A stretch of DNA of 47,188 bases from Flavobacteriaceae bacterium (lineage in GTDB: Bacteria; Bacteroidota; Bacteroidia; Flavobacteriales; Flavobacteriaceae): positions 1 to 47,188 of the forward strand of contig JAGXIE010000130.1 in assembly GCA_024635765.1 (NCBI GenBank). Reading direction: 5' to 3'. The position numbers and the translations under genes are program-made. The notes beneath the pieces are model-generated. The model was given only the letters and a program-made list of their open reading frames with translations, did not search any database and was not told where the DNA came from. Position 1 is the stretch's first letter. The number at the start of each line of letters is the position of its first letter. Shown piece by piece: positions 16,763 through 24,938 of the stretch.

Positions 16763-16804
16763 CGAACAAAAGAACTAATTTATCAATCAATAAAAAATAT
16801 AATC

Positions 16805-16894
16805 ATGAGAACTTTAAACAACGACAATTTAACAGGAACATTTCACGACACCAAAAGTGAAACATGGAACAGCAAAAGACGTTATACGAACTAA
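16805..16894 (+). CDS. Mini-gene 2 of tandem array: 29-aa peptide paralogous to mini-gene 1
   Basis: Encodes MRTLNNDNLTGTFHDTKSET plus WNSKRRYTN, the same length as mini-gene 1 and ending in frame at the corresponding place. Conserved in both are MRTLN, LTGTFH, TKSE, WN and KRR. Relative to unit 1 there are synonymous changes in T12 (ACG/ACA), T16 (ACA/ACC) and K24 (AAG/AAA), the pattern expected if the peptide, not only the RNA, is selected. The net charge is lower than that of mini-gene 1 because Asp replaces Asn twice. No Shine-Dalgarno is visible (AT-rich AAAAATATAATC precedes the ATG), which is normal for Bacteroidota. Function unknown. Confidence 0.65.
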   Translation: MRTLNNDNLTGTFHDTKSETWNSKRRYTN

Positions 16895-16936
16895 CGAGCT
16901 TAAGATCATCAATCAAAAACAATCAAACCAAAAGCC

Positions 16937-17008
16937 ATGAAAACTTTATCTAAAATTATTGACGATTCCAACGGTCTTTATGACGACACGGAAACAATAA
17001 GAAAGTAA
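16937..17008 (+). CDS. Mini-gene 3 of tandem array: diverged 23-aa acidic peptide
   Basis: Encodes MKTLSKIIDDSNGLYDDTET plus IRK. It starts exactly 132 bp after mini-gene 2, with the same 42-bp gap, and keeps the MxTL start and a G-x-Y-x-D-T core that aligns with GTFHDT of the others with a two-residue shift. Unlike mini-gene 1 it is slightly acidic and lacks the KRR tail. Either it has been re-purposed as a partner of opposite charge or it is degenerating; the retained start, frame and terminator favour the former weakly. Confidence 0.5.
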   Translation: MKTLSKIIDDSNGLYDDTETIRK

Positions 17009-17049
17009 CATCAATCAACCAAAGTAGCATCAATCAATCAGTGTAATTG

Positions 17050-17083
17050 AAAACTGGCAAGCTAATCACTTGCCAGTTTTTAT
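17050..17083 (+). terminator. Strong terminator closing the mini-gene array
   Basis: AAAACTGGCAAG (17050-17061) pairs perfectly with CTTGCCAGTTTT (17069-17080) around a 7-nt loop, followed by further T. It lies 41 bp after mini-gene 3 and separates the array from exbD, showing that the array is its own transcription unit. Confidence 0.85.
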
Positions 17084-17133
17084 TTGGCATCGTATTTGTG
17101 ATTTCTTTAACAAATCCTTAAAAACTTCACATT

Positions 17134-17694
17134 ATGAGACACTCAAGACACACTGCGCCTAAAGTGAATGCTGGCTCCATGGCTGATATTGCTTTTCTAT
17201 TATTGATTTTCTTTTTGGTCACCACTACTATTTCGGCGGATAAAGGCATCAATAGAAAACTCCCTGAAATCTGTCCTCCAGGTGTCGATTGTAATACACC
17301 AATAAAGGAGCGAAATATTTTGAGAATTTCCATAAATGGAAACGACGAATTGTTTGTTGAAAATAATATCGTTTTAATTAAAGAGTTGAAACAGGTCGTA
17401 AAAGCATTTTTGGACAATAATGCTGATAAAACATGTGATTATTGTAAGGGTTTAAACGATCCAGATTCCTCTGACGACCCTGCGAAAGCAGTTATTTCTT
17501 TAGAAAACGATAAGCAGACTTCCTATAAAATGTATATCGCTGCACAGGATATTTTGTCTTTAGCTTATTATGAACTTCGTGAAGCGTATGCCATAAATGT
17601 TTTGAAAAAAACGTCTCAAGATTTGTCTGAAAACGATTTGAAAAAAATCAAAAAGGCCTATCCCTTTATCCTATCTGAAGCCGAAACGAGGTAG
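17134..17694 (+). CDS. ExbD/TolR-family biopolymer transport protein, orphan
   Basis: A 186-residue protein with a short cytoplasmic N-terminus, one transmembrane helix containing the proton-carrying aspartate (MADIAFLLLIFFLVTTTI, near residues 16-33) and a periplasmic domain. ExbD works with ExbB and TonB (or TolQ/TolR/TolA) to drive outer-membrane processes with the proton motive force. No exbB, tonB or second exbD is adjacent, which is unusual; partners must be encoded elsewhere. The periplasmic part carries a long insertion with a CDYC motif (CDYCKGLNDPDSSDD, near residue 105), as in the longer ExbD paralogues of Bacteroidota. The mini-gene terminator lies about 50 bp upstream, so it is probably transcribed alone. 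Confidence 0.88.
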   Translation: MRHSRHTAPKVNAGSMADIAFLLLIFFLVTTTISADKGINRKLPEICPPGVDCNTPIKERNILRISINGNDELFVENNIVLIKELKQVVKAFLDNNADKTCDYCKGLNDPDSSDDPAKAVISLENDKQTSYKMYIAAQDILSLAYYELREAYAINVLKKTSQDLSENDLKKIKKAYPFILSEAETR

Positions 17695-17796
17695 TATTAT
17701 TTTATTTTTGATTAGGTAATCACAAGACATTTTGGTCAAATAATGTATCCATTAATGCCAAACTCTTTTTGTGAACTCTCTCCTCTGAAAAAAAAA

Positions 17797-18219
17797 TTAT
17801 TTTTTATTCTTTTTAAGTTGAATTCTATAATCAATACAGACCTTTCGTCTCCCCCATTTTCTCGCAGCTTGAATATCATTACCCATATATATATCGATTT
17901 TATTTTTCCATTTAGGGTGCATTTTATCCTTTACTAAATATAGGCCTTCAAATCCTTCAATGACCACAGGAGTGTTATGCTTGAGACCTTTACGAATTAA
18001 ATCTCTAGATACTGCAATATATTTCATTCCGGGTTTAAGACTATCTCCGAAAGCAGTGATGTTTGGATTTCCGTCAGTTTGAGCAACTGTCGAATTATAA
18101 GCACTTGCAGTCACCATTAAAGAGTCCCATTTGTATTGTCTTGTTGGTAATTCCTTTTCCTTACAAGAAACTAAAAGCAAGATTATCGATAAATAGCAGA
18201 ATCTCAATGCCATATACAA
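17797..18219 (-). CDS. 3D-domain (double-psi beta-barrel) lipoprotein
   Basis: A 140-residue lipoprotein: the signal ends LLLVSC at residue 19, and anchoring to the envelope is expected. The mature part carries the 3D domain found in MltA and RlpA-like/resuscitation-type proteins: VTASAYNS, TAFGDSLKPGMKYIAVSRDLI, and the closing KNKIDIYMGNDIQAARKWGRRKV, which contains one of the conserved aspartates. The family acts on or binds cell-wall glycan; with the 3D domain alone, enzymatic activity is likely but unproven. A second in-frame ATG at 18213 (MALRF) is equally good. It is convergent with exbD and divergent from the M19 peptidase. Confidence 0.85.
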   Translation of the reverse strand: MYMALRFCYLSIILLLVSCKEKELPTRQYKWDSLMVTASAYNSTVAQTDGNPNITAFGDSLKPGMKYIAVSRDLIRKGLKHNTPVVIEGFEGLYLVKDKMHPKWKNKIDIYMGNDIQAARKWGRRKVCIDYRIQLKKNKK

Positions 18220-18299
18220 TTGATTGGTTTTTAAATATACGATTTAATTCAATTTGAATGGCTTTTTTGTAAATTCACGCTTATTTTTAATATAACCAC

Positions 18300-19616
18300 A
18301 TGAAAAACTTAATATTATTTATTTGTTTACTATTCACTATTTTTTCTTGTAAAAACGATTCTAAATCTATGGATACCAACACTAAAAGTCAAGATTCCAT
18401 CGCACTGGTTGAGCGTGCCAAAGAGATTCACAAACGAGTTATAACCCTTGATACGCATTGCGACATCAATATTAAGAATTTTACGGACTCGATCAATTAT
18501 ACACAGGATTTGAATATTCAAATCAACCTCCCAAAAATGAATGCTGGCGGACTGGATGTCGCTTGGTTCATCGTATATACTGGTCAGGATACGCTCTCAA
18601 ATAAGGGCTATGAAAAGGCATATGAAAATGCAATTTCTAAATTCGACGCGATTCATAGATTGTGTGAAGAAATTGCGCCAGACAAAATTGAATTGGCAAT
18701 GACTTCCGATGATGTACGACGCATCGTAAAGTCAGGAAAGAAAGTAGCGATGATTGGGATTGAAAATGGTTACCCTATCGGGAAAGACATCAAAAATGTT
18801 GAAAAATTCTACAATCTTGGAGGCCGTTATATGTCATTGGCTCATAATGGCCACAGTCAGTTGAGCGACAGCAATACTGGTGAGGAGGATAATGTTTGGT
18901 TGCATAATGGTTTAAGTAATTTAGGCAGGGAGGTTATTAAAGAAATGAATCGAGTCGGGATGATGATTGATGTATCCCATCCATCTAAAGAAGCGATGAA
19001 ACAGATGATAGAATTGACCAACGCACCAATTATTGCCTCACATTCAGCTGCACGTGCACTTTGTGACCACAGTCGTAATCTTGATGATGAACAATTAGAA
19101 TGGCTGAAAGAGAATGGTGGTGTGGTTCAAACTGTTGCTCTTTCTTCATATCTCAATACGGAAAAGCATAACAAAAGAGCTGAAGCTGAAACTGAAGTGA
19201 AGAAAGAAATTATGGAATCCAGAAATATCGCTTATTTGGAACGATCAGATTTGAAAAAAATGAGTTCGGAAGCAAGAGATTCCTATTATGATCTAATGGA
19301 TGAAATTCAGCCAATGATTGACGAACGTCTTGCAGAAATGAAAGACATTCCTCCTGCTGTAAATGTTTCTGATTTCGTGGATCACATCGATTATATTATT
19401 AAGAAAATTGGTATTGAACATGTTGGTATCAGCAGCGACTTTGATGGAGGCGGTGGTATTGAGGGTTGGAGAAATGCTTCAGAAACCTTTAATATCACCT
19501 TGGAACTTGTGAAACGTGGTTATACCGAAGATGAAATTGCCATGCTCTGGAGTGGCAATTTACTACGTGTATTAGATAAAGTGCAGGCTGTGTCCAATGA
19601 AATGAAGAAAAATTAA
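18300..19616 (+). CDS. Membrane dipeptidase, M19 family lipoprotein
   Basis: A 438-residue zinc dipeptidase related to renal dipeptidase. A lipoprotein signal ends FTIFSC at residue 17, so it is tethered in the envelope. The zinc ligands are recognisable: HCD at 53-55 (LDTHCDIN), a glutamate in MIGIENGYP, histidines in LAHNGHSQ and IASHSAARALCDHSRN, and the aspartate in ISSDFDGGGGI near residue 380. M19 enzymes hydrolyse dipeptides, some with a D-residue, probably for nutrient or cell-wall turnover. The stop overlaps that of the facing E1 gene by three bases. Confidence 0.95.
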   Translation: MKNLILFICLLFTIFSCKNDSKSMDTNTKSQDSIALVERAKEIHKRVITLDTHCDINIKNFTDSINYTQDLNIQINLPKMNAGGLDVAWFIVYTGQDTLSNKGYEKAYENAISKFDAIHRLCEEIAPDKIELAMTSDDVRRIVKSGKKVAMIGIENGYPIGKDIKNVEKFYNLGGRYMSLAHNGHSQLSDSNTGEEDNVWLHNGLSNLGREVIKEMNRVGMMIDVSHPSKEAMKQMIELTNAPIIASHSAARALCDHSRNLDDEQLEWLKENGGVVQTVALSSYLNTEKHNKRAEAETEVKKEIMESRNIAYLERSDLKKMSSEARDSYYDLMDEIQPMIDERLAEMKDIPPAVNVSDFVDHIDYIIKKIGIEHVGISSDFDGGGGIEGWRNASETFNITLELVKRGYTEDEIAMLWSGNLLRVLDKVQAVSNEMKKN

Positions 19617-21613
19617 TACTTTAATACCTCTCTCAAGGCCGTTTCAAATTTTCCTTTTGCTAAATATTGGTTTTCTAACTGGTTTATAAATGGAATCGGT
19701 GTTTCCATACTAGCGACGCGTTTTACTGGTGCATCGAGGTATTCAAAACAGTTTTCCATAATTAAAGCAGATAGGTCACTCCCGATGCCTCCAAACATAG
19801 AATCTTCCTGTAATATAATCGCTCGGCCAGTTTTCATAACTGACGTATAGATGGCTTCTGTATCAAGTGGTTGGAGACTTCTTAAATCGATTAAATCAGC
19901 ATCAATATCTTCATTTTTATTCAAAGTTTCTAAAGCCCAATGAACGCCAGCACCATAAGTAATGATAGTGATGTCAGTACCTTCTTTTAACATTGAAGCT
20001 TTCCCAAATGGAATCGTAAAATAATCTGTTGGCACTTCCTGACGAATCGTTCTATAAAGTGCTTTATGCTCAAAATACAATACAGGGTTTGGATCGTTGA
20101 TGGCTGTTGCCAATAAGCCTTTTGCGTCGTAAGGAAACGCTGGATAAACTACTTTCAATCCTGGGGTTTTTGTGAACCAAGCTTCATTTGTCTGCGAGTG
20201 AAAAGGGCCAGCTGCCACGCCACCACCACAGGGCATTCTAATCACAACATCCGCTTTTTCATTCCATCTGTAGTGTGACTTCGCCAAATAATTTACAATT
20301 GGATTGAATCCAGAACTTACGAAATCTGCAAATTGCATTTCTACAACTGCCTTCATACCCGCAATGGATAATCCCATTGCCGTCTCAATAATTGCAGATT
20401 CACAGATCGGTGTATTGCGAACACGTTCATTACCAAATTCTTCAACAAATCCCTCGGTAATCTTAAATACGCCTCCATATTCAGCAATGTCCTGCCCCAT
20501 GATCACCAAGTCCTTATGGCGCTGCATGGACTGTTTCAATCCTTGTGATACCGCATCAATAAATCGTATTTCTTCGTTATTTGATTTTGATTCAAAATGT
20601 TGATAATCAAATATTTTATATACATCATTTAACTCAACACTTTCACTGGGTATGATCGCTTCTTCTTCAAATGCCAGCTTCATACCTTCCTCGATTTCTG
20701 ACTTTATTTCATTATGATATTCGGTGTCTTTAGCCGGTGATAATACTTTCTCTTGTAACAAATAATTCCTAAAATTTGCGATTGGATCTTTGGCTTCCCA
20801 AGATGCCATTAATTCAGTAGGTACATATTTGGTGCCACTCGCCTCTTCATGACCTCGCATTCTAAATGTTTTGAACTCTATTAAAATTGGTCTTGGACGC
20901 TTACGAAGACTTTCTGCAAGCTTAAGCATTTTGGTGTAAACTTCAATAATATTATTGCCGTCTAGAATAAACGAATCCATGCCATAGCCTTTACCTCTAT
21001 CGGCTAAATCCTTACAGTTGTATTGCTCGTTTGTGGGAGTTGACAAACCATATCCATTATTTTCTATACAAAAAATCACTGGCAATTGCCAGACGGAAGC
21101 TACATTCAAAGCTTCATGAAAATCACCTTCGCTAGTTCCTCCTTCTCCAGTAAACACAACGGTTACTTGATTTTTGCCTTTAAGGTTGCTTGCCAGCGCG
21201 ATGCCATCTGCTATACCTAATTGTGGGCCAAGATGTGAGATCATGCCAACAATATGAAACTCTTGAGTGCCAAAATGAAAGGAGCGGTCTCTTCCTTTAG
21301 TAAAACCATTGGCTTTTCCTTGCCATTGACTGAATAATCGTTGTAAGGGAATGTTTCTGGTTGTGAACACGCCTAAATTACGGTGCAGTGGTAAAATGTA
21401 TTCATTGTTTTGTAATGCCATAGTAACGCCCACTGAAATCGCTTCTTGGCCAATTCCGGAAAACCATTTGGAAACTTTACCCTGTCGCAACAAAATCAGC
21501 ATCTTCTCCTCTATCAATCGAGGTTTCAACATGTTTTTATAAAGTTGCAATAGAATTCTATCGTCTAGGTTTCTTTTATCGTAGGTAATATGGTTCTTTA
21601 TAGATGTCAGCAT
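19613..21613 (-). CDS. Fused E1 alpha/beta subunit of a branched-chain 2-oxoacid (2-oxoisovalerate-type) dehydrogenase
   Basis: One polypeptide of about 666 residues joins E1 alpha (to about residue 310) and E1 beta (from about 335). The alpha half has the thiamine-diphosphate segment GEGGTSEGDFHEALN ending ENNGYG; the beta half has EYGGVFKITEGF, MQFADFVSSGFNPIVNYLAKSHYRWN and PCGGGVAAGPFHSQ. E1 decarboxylates the 2-oxoacid and passes the acyl group to a lipoyl E2; neither E2 nor E3 is in this window. The fusion is common in Bacteroidota. I prefer the ATG at 21613 (MLTSIKNHITYDK); the track's 21640 start adds nine residues (MSFICNTTT) unlike an enzyme N-terminus. Branched-chain versus pyruvate specificity is by family resemblance only. 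Confidence 0.92.
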   Translation of the reverse strand: MLTSIKNHITYDKRNLDDRILLQLYKNMLKPRLIEEKMLILLRQGKVSKWFSGIGQEAISVGVTMALQNNEYILPLHRNLGVFTTRNIPLQRLFSQWQGKANGFTKGRDRSFHFGTQEFHIVGMISHLGPQLGIADGIALASNLKGKNQVTVVFTGEGGTSEGDFHEALNVASVWQLPVIFCIENNGYGLSTPTNEQYNCKDLADRGKGYGMDSFILDGNNIIEVYTKMLKLAESLRKRPRPILIEFKTFRMRGHEEASGTKYVPTELMASWEAKDPIANFRNYLLQEKVLSPAKDTEYHNEIKSEIEEGMKLAFEEEAIIPSESVELNDVYKIFDYQHFESKSNNEEIRFIDAVSQGLKQSMQRHKDLVIMGQDIAEYGGVFKITEGFVEEFGNERVRNTPICESAIIETAMGLSIAGMKAVVEMQFADFVSSGFNPIVNYLAKSHYRWNEKADVVIRMPCGGGVAAGPFHSQTNEAWFTKTPGLKVVYPAFPYDAKGLLATAINDPNPVLYFEHKALYRTIRQEVPTDYFTIPFGKASMLKEGTDITIITYGAGVHWALETLNKNEDIDADLIDLRSLQPLDTEAIYTSVMKTGRAIILQEDSMFGGIGSDLSALIMENCFEYLDAPVKRVASMETPIPFINQLENQYLAKGKFETALREVLKY

Positions 21614-21724
21614 GGTGGTCGTATTACATATAAAACTCAAATGTAACTAAAAATTGCTTTTATCAAGGTTAAAGCCTCTTTTTTTTAAGCATCATCTAGA
21701 TGCCGGATTTGTTACTATTTTCCT

Positions 21725-21732
21725 TACTTTTG
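21725..21732 (+). promoter_or_regulatory. Candidate -7 element (TACTTTTG) upstream of the oxygenase operon
   Basis: Exact TAnnTTTG about 30 bp before the ATG. The nearest TTTG upstream (21708-21711) is only 13 bp away, shorter than the usual -33 spacing, so only the -7 box is well supported. Confidence 0.45.
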
Positions 21733-21762
21733 TAGGTAGCAATAAATTTAAAAATAATTACT

Positions 21763-22713
21763 ATGAATGCCATACCAAGTGTAAATCTTGAAGATTTTCT
21801 ATCAGGTGATCCCATTAGAAAACAAAAGTTTATTGATGAAATTGGTAAAGCCTATGAAGAAATTGGCTTTGTTGCTTTAAAAGGTCATTTTTTGGATGAT
21901 AAGCTAGTAGATACTTTATATAGTGAGGTCAAGAATTTTTTTGCTTTACCTCTTGAAGTGAAAGAGACCTATGAAATTCCTGGTATTGGCGGACAACGAG
22001 GCTATATATCATTTGGTAAAGAAAGTGCGAAAGGAAAGAAAGAAGGCGATTTGAAAGAATTTTGGCATTTTGGACAGTACGTTGAAGATGATCCAGAACG
22101 TGCTAAAGAGTATCCTGCAAATGTGGAAGTATTAGAACTTCCTAAATTCAACGAAGCAGGTAAAGAAGCATACCGAATGCTAGAAAAAACTGCCAAGTAT
22201 GTATTGAGAGCACTGGCGCTTCACCTTGATCTTGAAGAAACTTATTTTGATAAGTATATCCACAATGGAAATTCTATTTTAAGACCGATACATTATCCAC
22301 CTATCAAAGAAGAACCTAAAGACGCAGTTCGCGCTGCAGCACATGGAGATATCAACCTAATTACCTTATTGATGGGTGCACAAGGTCGGGGATTACAGGT
22401 TCAAAACCACAAAGGTGAATGGGTAGATGCCATTGCCCAGCCTGATGAATTGATGATTAATGTTGGTGATATGCTGTCCCGCCATACCAATAACAAACTA
22501 AAATCTACAATACACCAGGTCATTAATCCTCCAAGAGAACTTTGGGGAACGTCTCGCTATTCTATTCCATTTTTCATGCATCCTGTCAGCGAAATGAAAT
22601 TGGATGTATTAGAGAGCTGTATCGATGAAAAAAACCCGAAGCAATTCGAAGACATTACAGCTGGTGAGTTTTTACACGAGCGTTTGGTAGATTTAGGACT
22701 GATTAAAAAATAG
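21763..22713 (+). CDS. 2-oxoglutarate/Fe(II)-dependent oxygenase, isopenicillin-N-synthase-like
   Basis: A 316-residue member of the IPNS/flavanone-oxygenase superfamily. The N-terminal DIOX_N part (IPSVNLEDFLSG...GFVALKGHFLDD) is followed by a double-stranded beta-helix core. The iron ligands are AAHGDINLITLL (His and Asp, near 196-198) and the distal histidine in SRHTNNKLKSTIHQVINP; RYSIPFFMH (near 265) supplies the R-x-S that binds 2-oxoglutarate. The substrate cannot be inferred; there is no penicillin-pathway gene nearby. It probably heads the operon with the SUI1, DUF1835 and phosphorylase genes (35-bp gap to the next). Confidence 0.92.
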   Translation: MNAIPSVNLEDFLSGDPIRKQKFIDEIGKAYEEIGFVALKGHFLDDKLVDTLYSEVKNFFALPLEVKETYEIPGIGGQRGYISFGKESAKGKKEGDLKEFWHFGQYVEDDPERAKEYPANVEVLELPKFNEAGKEAYRMLEKTAKYVLRALALHLDLEETYFDKYIHNGNSILRPIHYPPIKEEPKDAVRAAAHGDINLITLLMGAQGRGLQVQNHKGEWVDAIAQPDELMINVGDMLSRHTNNKLKSTIHQVINPPRELWGTSRYSIPFFMHPVSEMKLDVLESCIDEKNPKQFEDITAGEFLHERLVDLGLIKK

Positions 22714-22748
22714 TTTGCAGAATAATTGTACACTAAATACTGAAAAAG

Positions 22749-23075
22749 ATGGATTTGCAAGACCAACTCAAAAAGCTGTTTCCTCAACATACACCAGAAA
22801 TTAACGAAGACGCCGAGGAAACTTCAGACATTTGGCTTCAAGATGATCCAATTATCTGTAAATATGAAAAACGTAAAGGAAAGCCAATCACTATTCTTGA
22901 AGGATATACAGGTGCAACCGAAGATTTCAAAATCTTGACAAAGGAACTAAAAACGAAGTTGAGTGTTGGAGGAAGCTTTAAGGACGATAAGATTATCATT
23001 CAAGGTGATTATCGAGATAAAATAATGCAAATCTTGAAAGAAAAAGGGTTTGCTGTAAAACGTGTTGGCGGATAA
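22749..23075 (+). CDS. yciH: SUI1/YciH-type translation initiation factor homologue
   Basis: A 108-residue protein whose C-terminal 80 residues form the eIF1/SUI1 domain: KRKGKPITILEGYTGATEDFKILTKELKTKLSVGGSFKDDKIIIQGDYRDKIMQILKEKGFAVKRVGG, with the GG-S-x-K-D segment and the ending KRxGG typical of the family. Bacterial YciH can influence start-site fidelity in vitro but is not essential; its physiological role is not settled. The stop TAA is immediately followed by the ATG of the DUF1835 gene, so translation is coupled. Confidence 0.93.
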   Translation: MDLQDQLKKLFPQHTPEINEDAEETSDIWLQDDPIICKYEKRKGKPITILEGYTGATEDFKILTKELKTKLSVGGSFKDDKIIIQGDYRDKIMQILKEKGFAVKRVGG

Positions 23076-24005
23076 ATGAATAAAAAAATACTTCATATTA
23101 CCAATGGTGAAAGCCTGACCAATTATTTAAAAGAGTTGGATTTCGATGGCGATATTTTAACATGGCAAGAAATGTTATGTGAAGGACCCACAACTGAAAT
23201 TATTGATTCTGATGAGTTTTTTAAAGTCAGAAAAGAGTTTTTACATGAATTTTATGATATCGAAGTTGATGAAGAAGAATTCAGGAGTGAAATATCCATT
23301 TTAAACCATTCTAAAAACTATTCAGAAATTATTTTATGGTTTGAATATGATTTGTTTTGCCATATCAATCTTATTGCCGTCATCAATTTGATACAACAGA
23401 AAAATATAAAAGTACCGATTTTTCTTGTTTGCAGTGGACGTGTAGAGGGCGAAAAGGATCTAAAAGCACTTTCCGAATTGAAGCCAAATCAATTGAGAAA
23501 GCATTATGATGATAAAATAAAATTATCAAAAGAGGATATAGATTTAATGAAATCACTCTGGAAAACGTACTGTGGAAAAGATCATAATTTGTTTAAACCT
23601 GACATCGTTAAAAAATCATCATTCCCTTACTTAAGCAATTGTCTAAAGGCGCATCTACAACGGTTTCCCGATTCTATATCAGGTTTGGCTGGTTTGGAAT
23701 TGAATATTTTAACAATAGTTAAGGATTACAATATTAAATCGAAACAACATTTGTTGGGTTATGCTCTAAATTATCAAGGTTATTTCGGTTATAGTGATAT
23801 TCAATTTATCCGAATCATAGAAAAATTGTCAGTGTTTTTTGATATAAATGAAAGCAGCATAAAATTGAATCGAAAGGGGCACGAAGTTATAATAGGCCAA
23901 CATAACTTTATCTCCGAGTTAAGAAGCGAAATGTATTTTGGTGGTGTAAAAAAATATGATTTTCTTTTTAGCAAATCTCAAAACGAAATCATTAAAACTG
24001 TATAA
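23076..24005 (+). CDS. DUF1835-domain protein
   Basis: A 309-residue cytosolic protein. It opens with the DUF1835 signature ILHITNGESLTNYLKEL and continues with the paired WFEYDLFCHINLI segment seen in that family. The C-terminal 120 residues have helical character and end in KYDFLFSKSQNEIIKTV; no catalytic motif is known. It begins directly at the base after the SUI1 stop and ends directly before the phosphorylase ATG, so it sits inside a tightly coupled operon. A role connected to translation or nucleotide metabolism is only suggested by neighbours. Confidence 0.85.
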   Translation: MNKKILHITNGESLTNYLKELDFDGDILTWQEMLCEGPTTEIIDSDEFFKVRKEFLHEFYDIEVDEEEFRSEISILNHSKNYSEIILWFEYDLFCHINLIAVINLIQQKNIKVPIFLVCSGRVEGEKDLKALSELKPNQLRKHYDDKIKLSKEDIDLMKSLWKTYCGKDHNLFKPDIVKKSSFPYLSNCLKAHLQRFPDSISGLAGLELNILTIVKDYNIKSKQHLLGYALNYQGYFGYSDIQFIRIIEKLSVFFDINESSIKLNRKGHEVIIGQHNFISELRSEMYFGGVKKYDFLFSKSQNEIIKTV

Positions 24006-24875
24006 ATGCCTATAAAAGCATCAGAACTTATTTTAAATCCGGATGGAAGTGTCTATCACCTCAATTTACGTCCGGAACATATTGCTCACACTATTATTAC
24101 TGTAGGTGATCCAGATCGTGTCGATAAAGTGACTAACTATTTTGACCATGTGGAATTTCAAACTAAAAAAAGAGAGTTCCATACGCAAACAGGTACTTAT
24201 AAAGGCAAACGTATTAGTGTTATTTCCACAGGAATAGGCACAGATAATATAGATATTGTGCTTAACGAGTTGGACGCACTAGTTAACATCGATTTGGAGA
24301 AAAGAGAAGTTAAATCAGAGTTAACCTCCCTAGATATCATTCGTATAGGTACATCTGGCTCCATTCAAAAGGAAATTCCGATTAATGCGTTTCTTATCAG
24401 TGAGTATGCTGTTGGTTTTGATAGTCTTTTGCATTTCTATGAAAGTAAACATGTGCAATATGAAGATATTTCCAACGCTTTACTAAAACACACAGATTGG
24501 TCAGAAGCAAAATCAAAACCATATGTAGTTAAATGTGATGAAGCCTTAATGAAAAAGTTTTATTCTGACAAAACCTTTAAAGGGTTTACAGCAACAAACG
24601 TAGGTTTTTATGGTCCACAGGGTAGAATTCTCCGCTTATCACTAGAAGACAATGAATTGAATGACAAGTTGGCAAATTTTGATTATGAAGGCATGCCAAT
24701 AACAAATATGGAGATGGAAACTGCAGGCATTTATGGTCTGTCAAAACTTTTAGGCCATAAAGCTTTGTCCATGAATGCTATAATAGCCAATAGAGCGACT
24801 GGAGAATTTACAAAGGATTCCAAAAAAGTAGTCGATGATTTGATAATCTATTGTTTAGAAAAATTAGTGCAATAG
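24006..24875 (+). CDS. Nucleoside phosphorylase (uridine/purine phosphorylase family, NP-I)
   Basis: A 289-residue NP-I enzyme, which cleaves nucleosides with phosphate to free base plus (deoxy)ribose-1-phosphate. The phosphate-binding opening is TVGDPDRVDKVTNYFD near residues 32-45; VISTGIGTDNIDIVLNEL and IRIGTSGSIQKEI are the canonical core, and NMEMETAGIYGLSKLLGHKALSMNAIIANR carries the nucleoside-binding glutamates. Uridine phosphorylase is the likeliest class; base specificity cannot be fixed from these motifs. Coupled to DUF1835 by abutting stop and start codons. Confidence 0.92.
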   Translation: MPIKASELILNPDGSVYHLNLRPEHIAHTIITVGDPDRVDKVTNYFDHVEFQTKKREFHTQTGTYKGKRISVISTGIGTDNIDIVLNELDALVNIDLEKREVKSELTSLDIIRIGTSGSIQKEIPINAFLISEYAVGFDSLLHFYESKHVQYEDISNALLKHTDWSEAKSKPYVVKCDEALMKKFYSDKTFKGFTATNVGFYGPQGRILRLSLEDNELNDKLANFDYEGMPITNMEMETAGIYGLSKLLGHKALSMNAIIANRATGEFTKDSKKVVDDLIIYCLEKLVQ

Positions 24876-24938
24876 AGTCTATAAAAAAGTAAATTATAAA
24901 TTTTGGCGGTTTGCGCCTTCTAGAGAAATCTAAAAAAA

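Larger units (their letters stand above)
16673..17048 (+). repeat. Tandem array of three 132-bp units carrying mini-genes
   Basis: Start codons at 16673, 16805 and 16937 are spaced exactly 132 bp, and the first two intergenic gaps are both 42 bp. Units 1 and 2 are roughly 80% identical over their coding part; unit 3 is strongly diverged but keeps ATG-A(R/K)-ACT-TTA and a G-x-(F/Y)-x-(N/D)-T core. Each gap contains ATCAATCAA, repeated twice after unit 3. This indicates tandem duplication followed by divergence with frame retention. Confidence 0.75.

Noticed and set aside
16673-17008. Type I toxin-antitoxin toxins
   Set aside because: Type I toxins are usually hydrophobic membrane peptides; these are polar and charged, and no antisense RNA promoter is visible.
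16673-17048. CRISPR array
   Set aside because: The period is 132 bp with diverged coding repeats, not short identical repeats with unique spacers, and no cas genes are present.
21763-22713. Antibiotic (penicillin) biosynthesis
   Set aside because: The IPNS-like oxygenase fold is widespread and no NRPS or acyltransferase gene is present.
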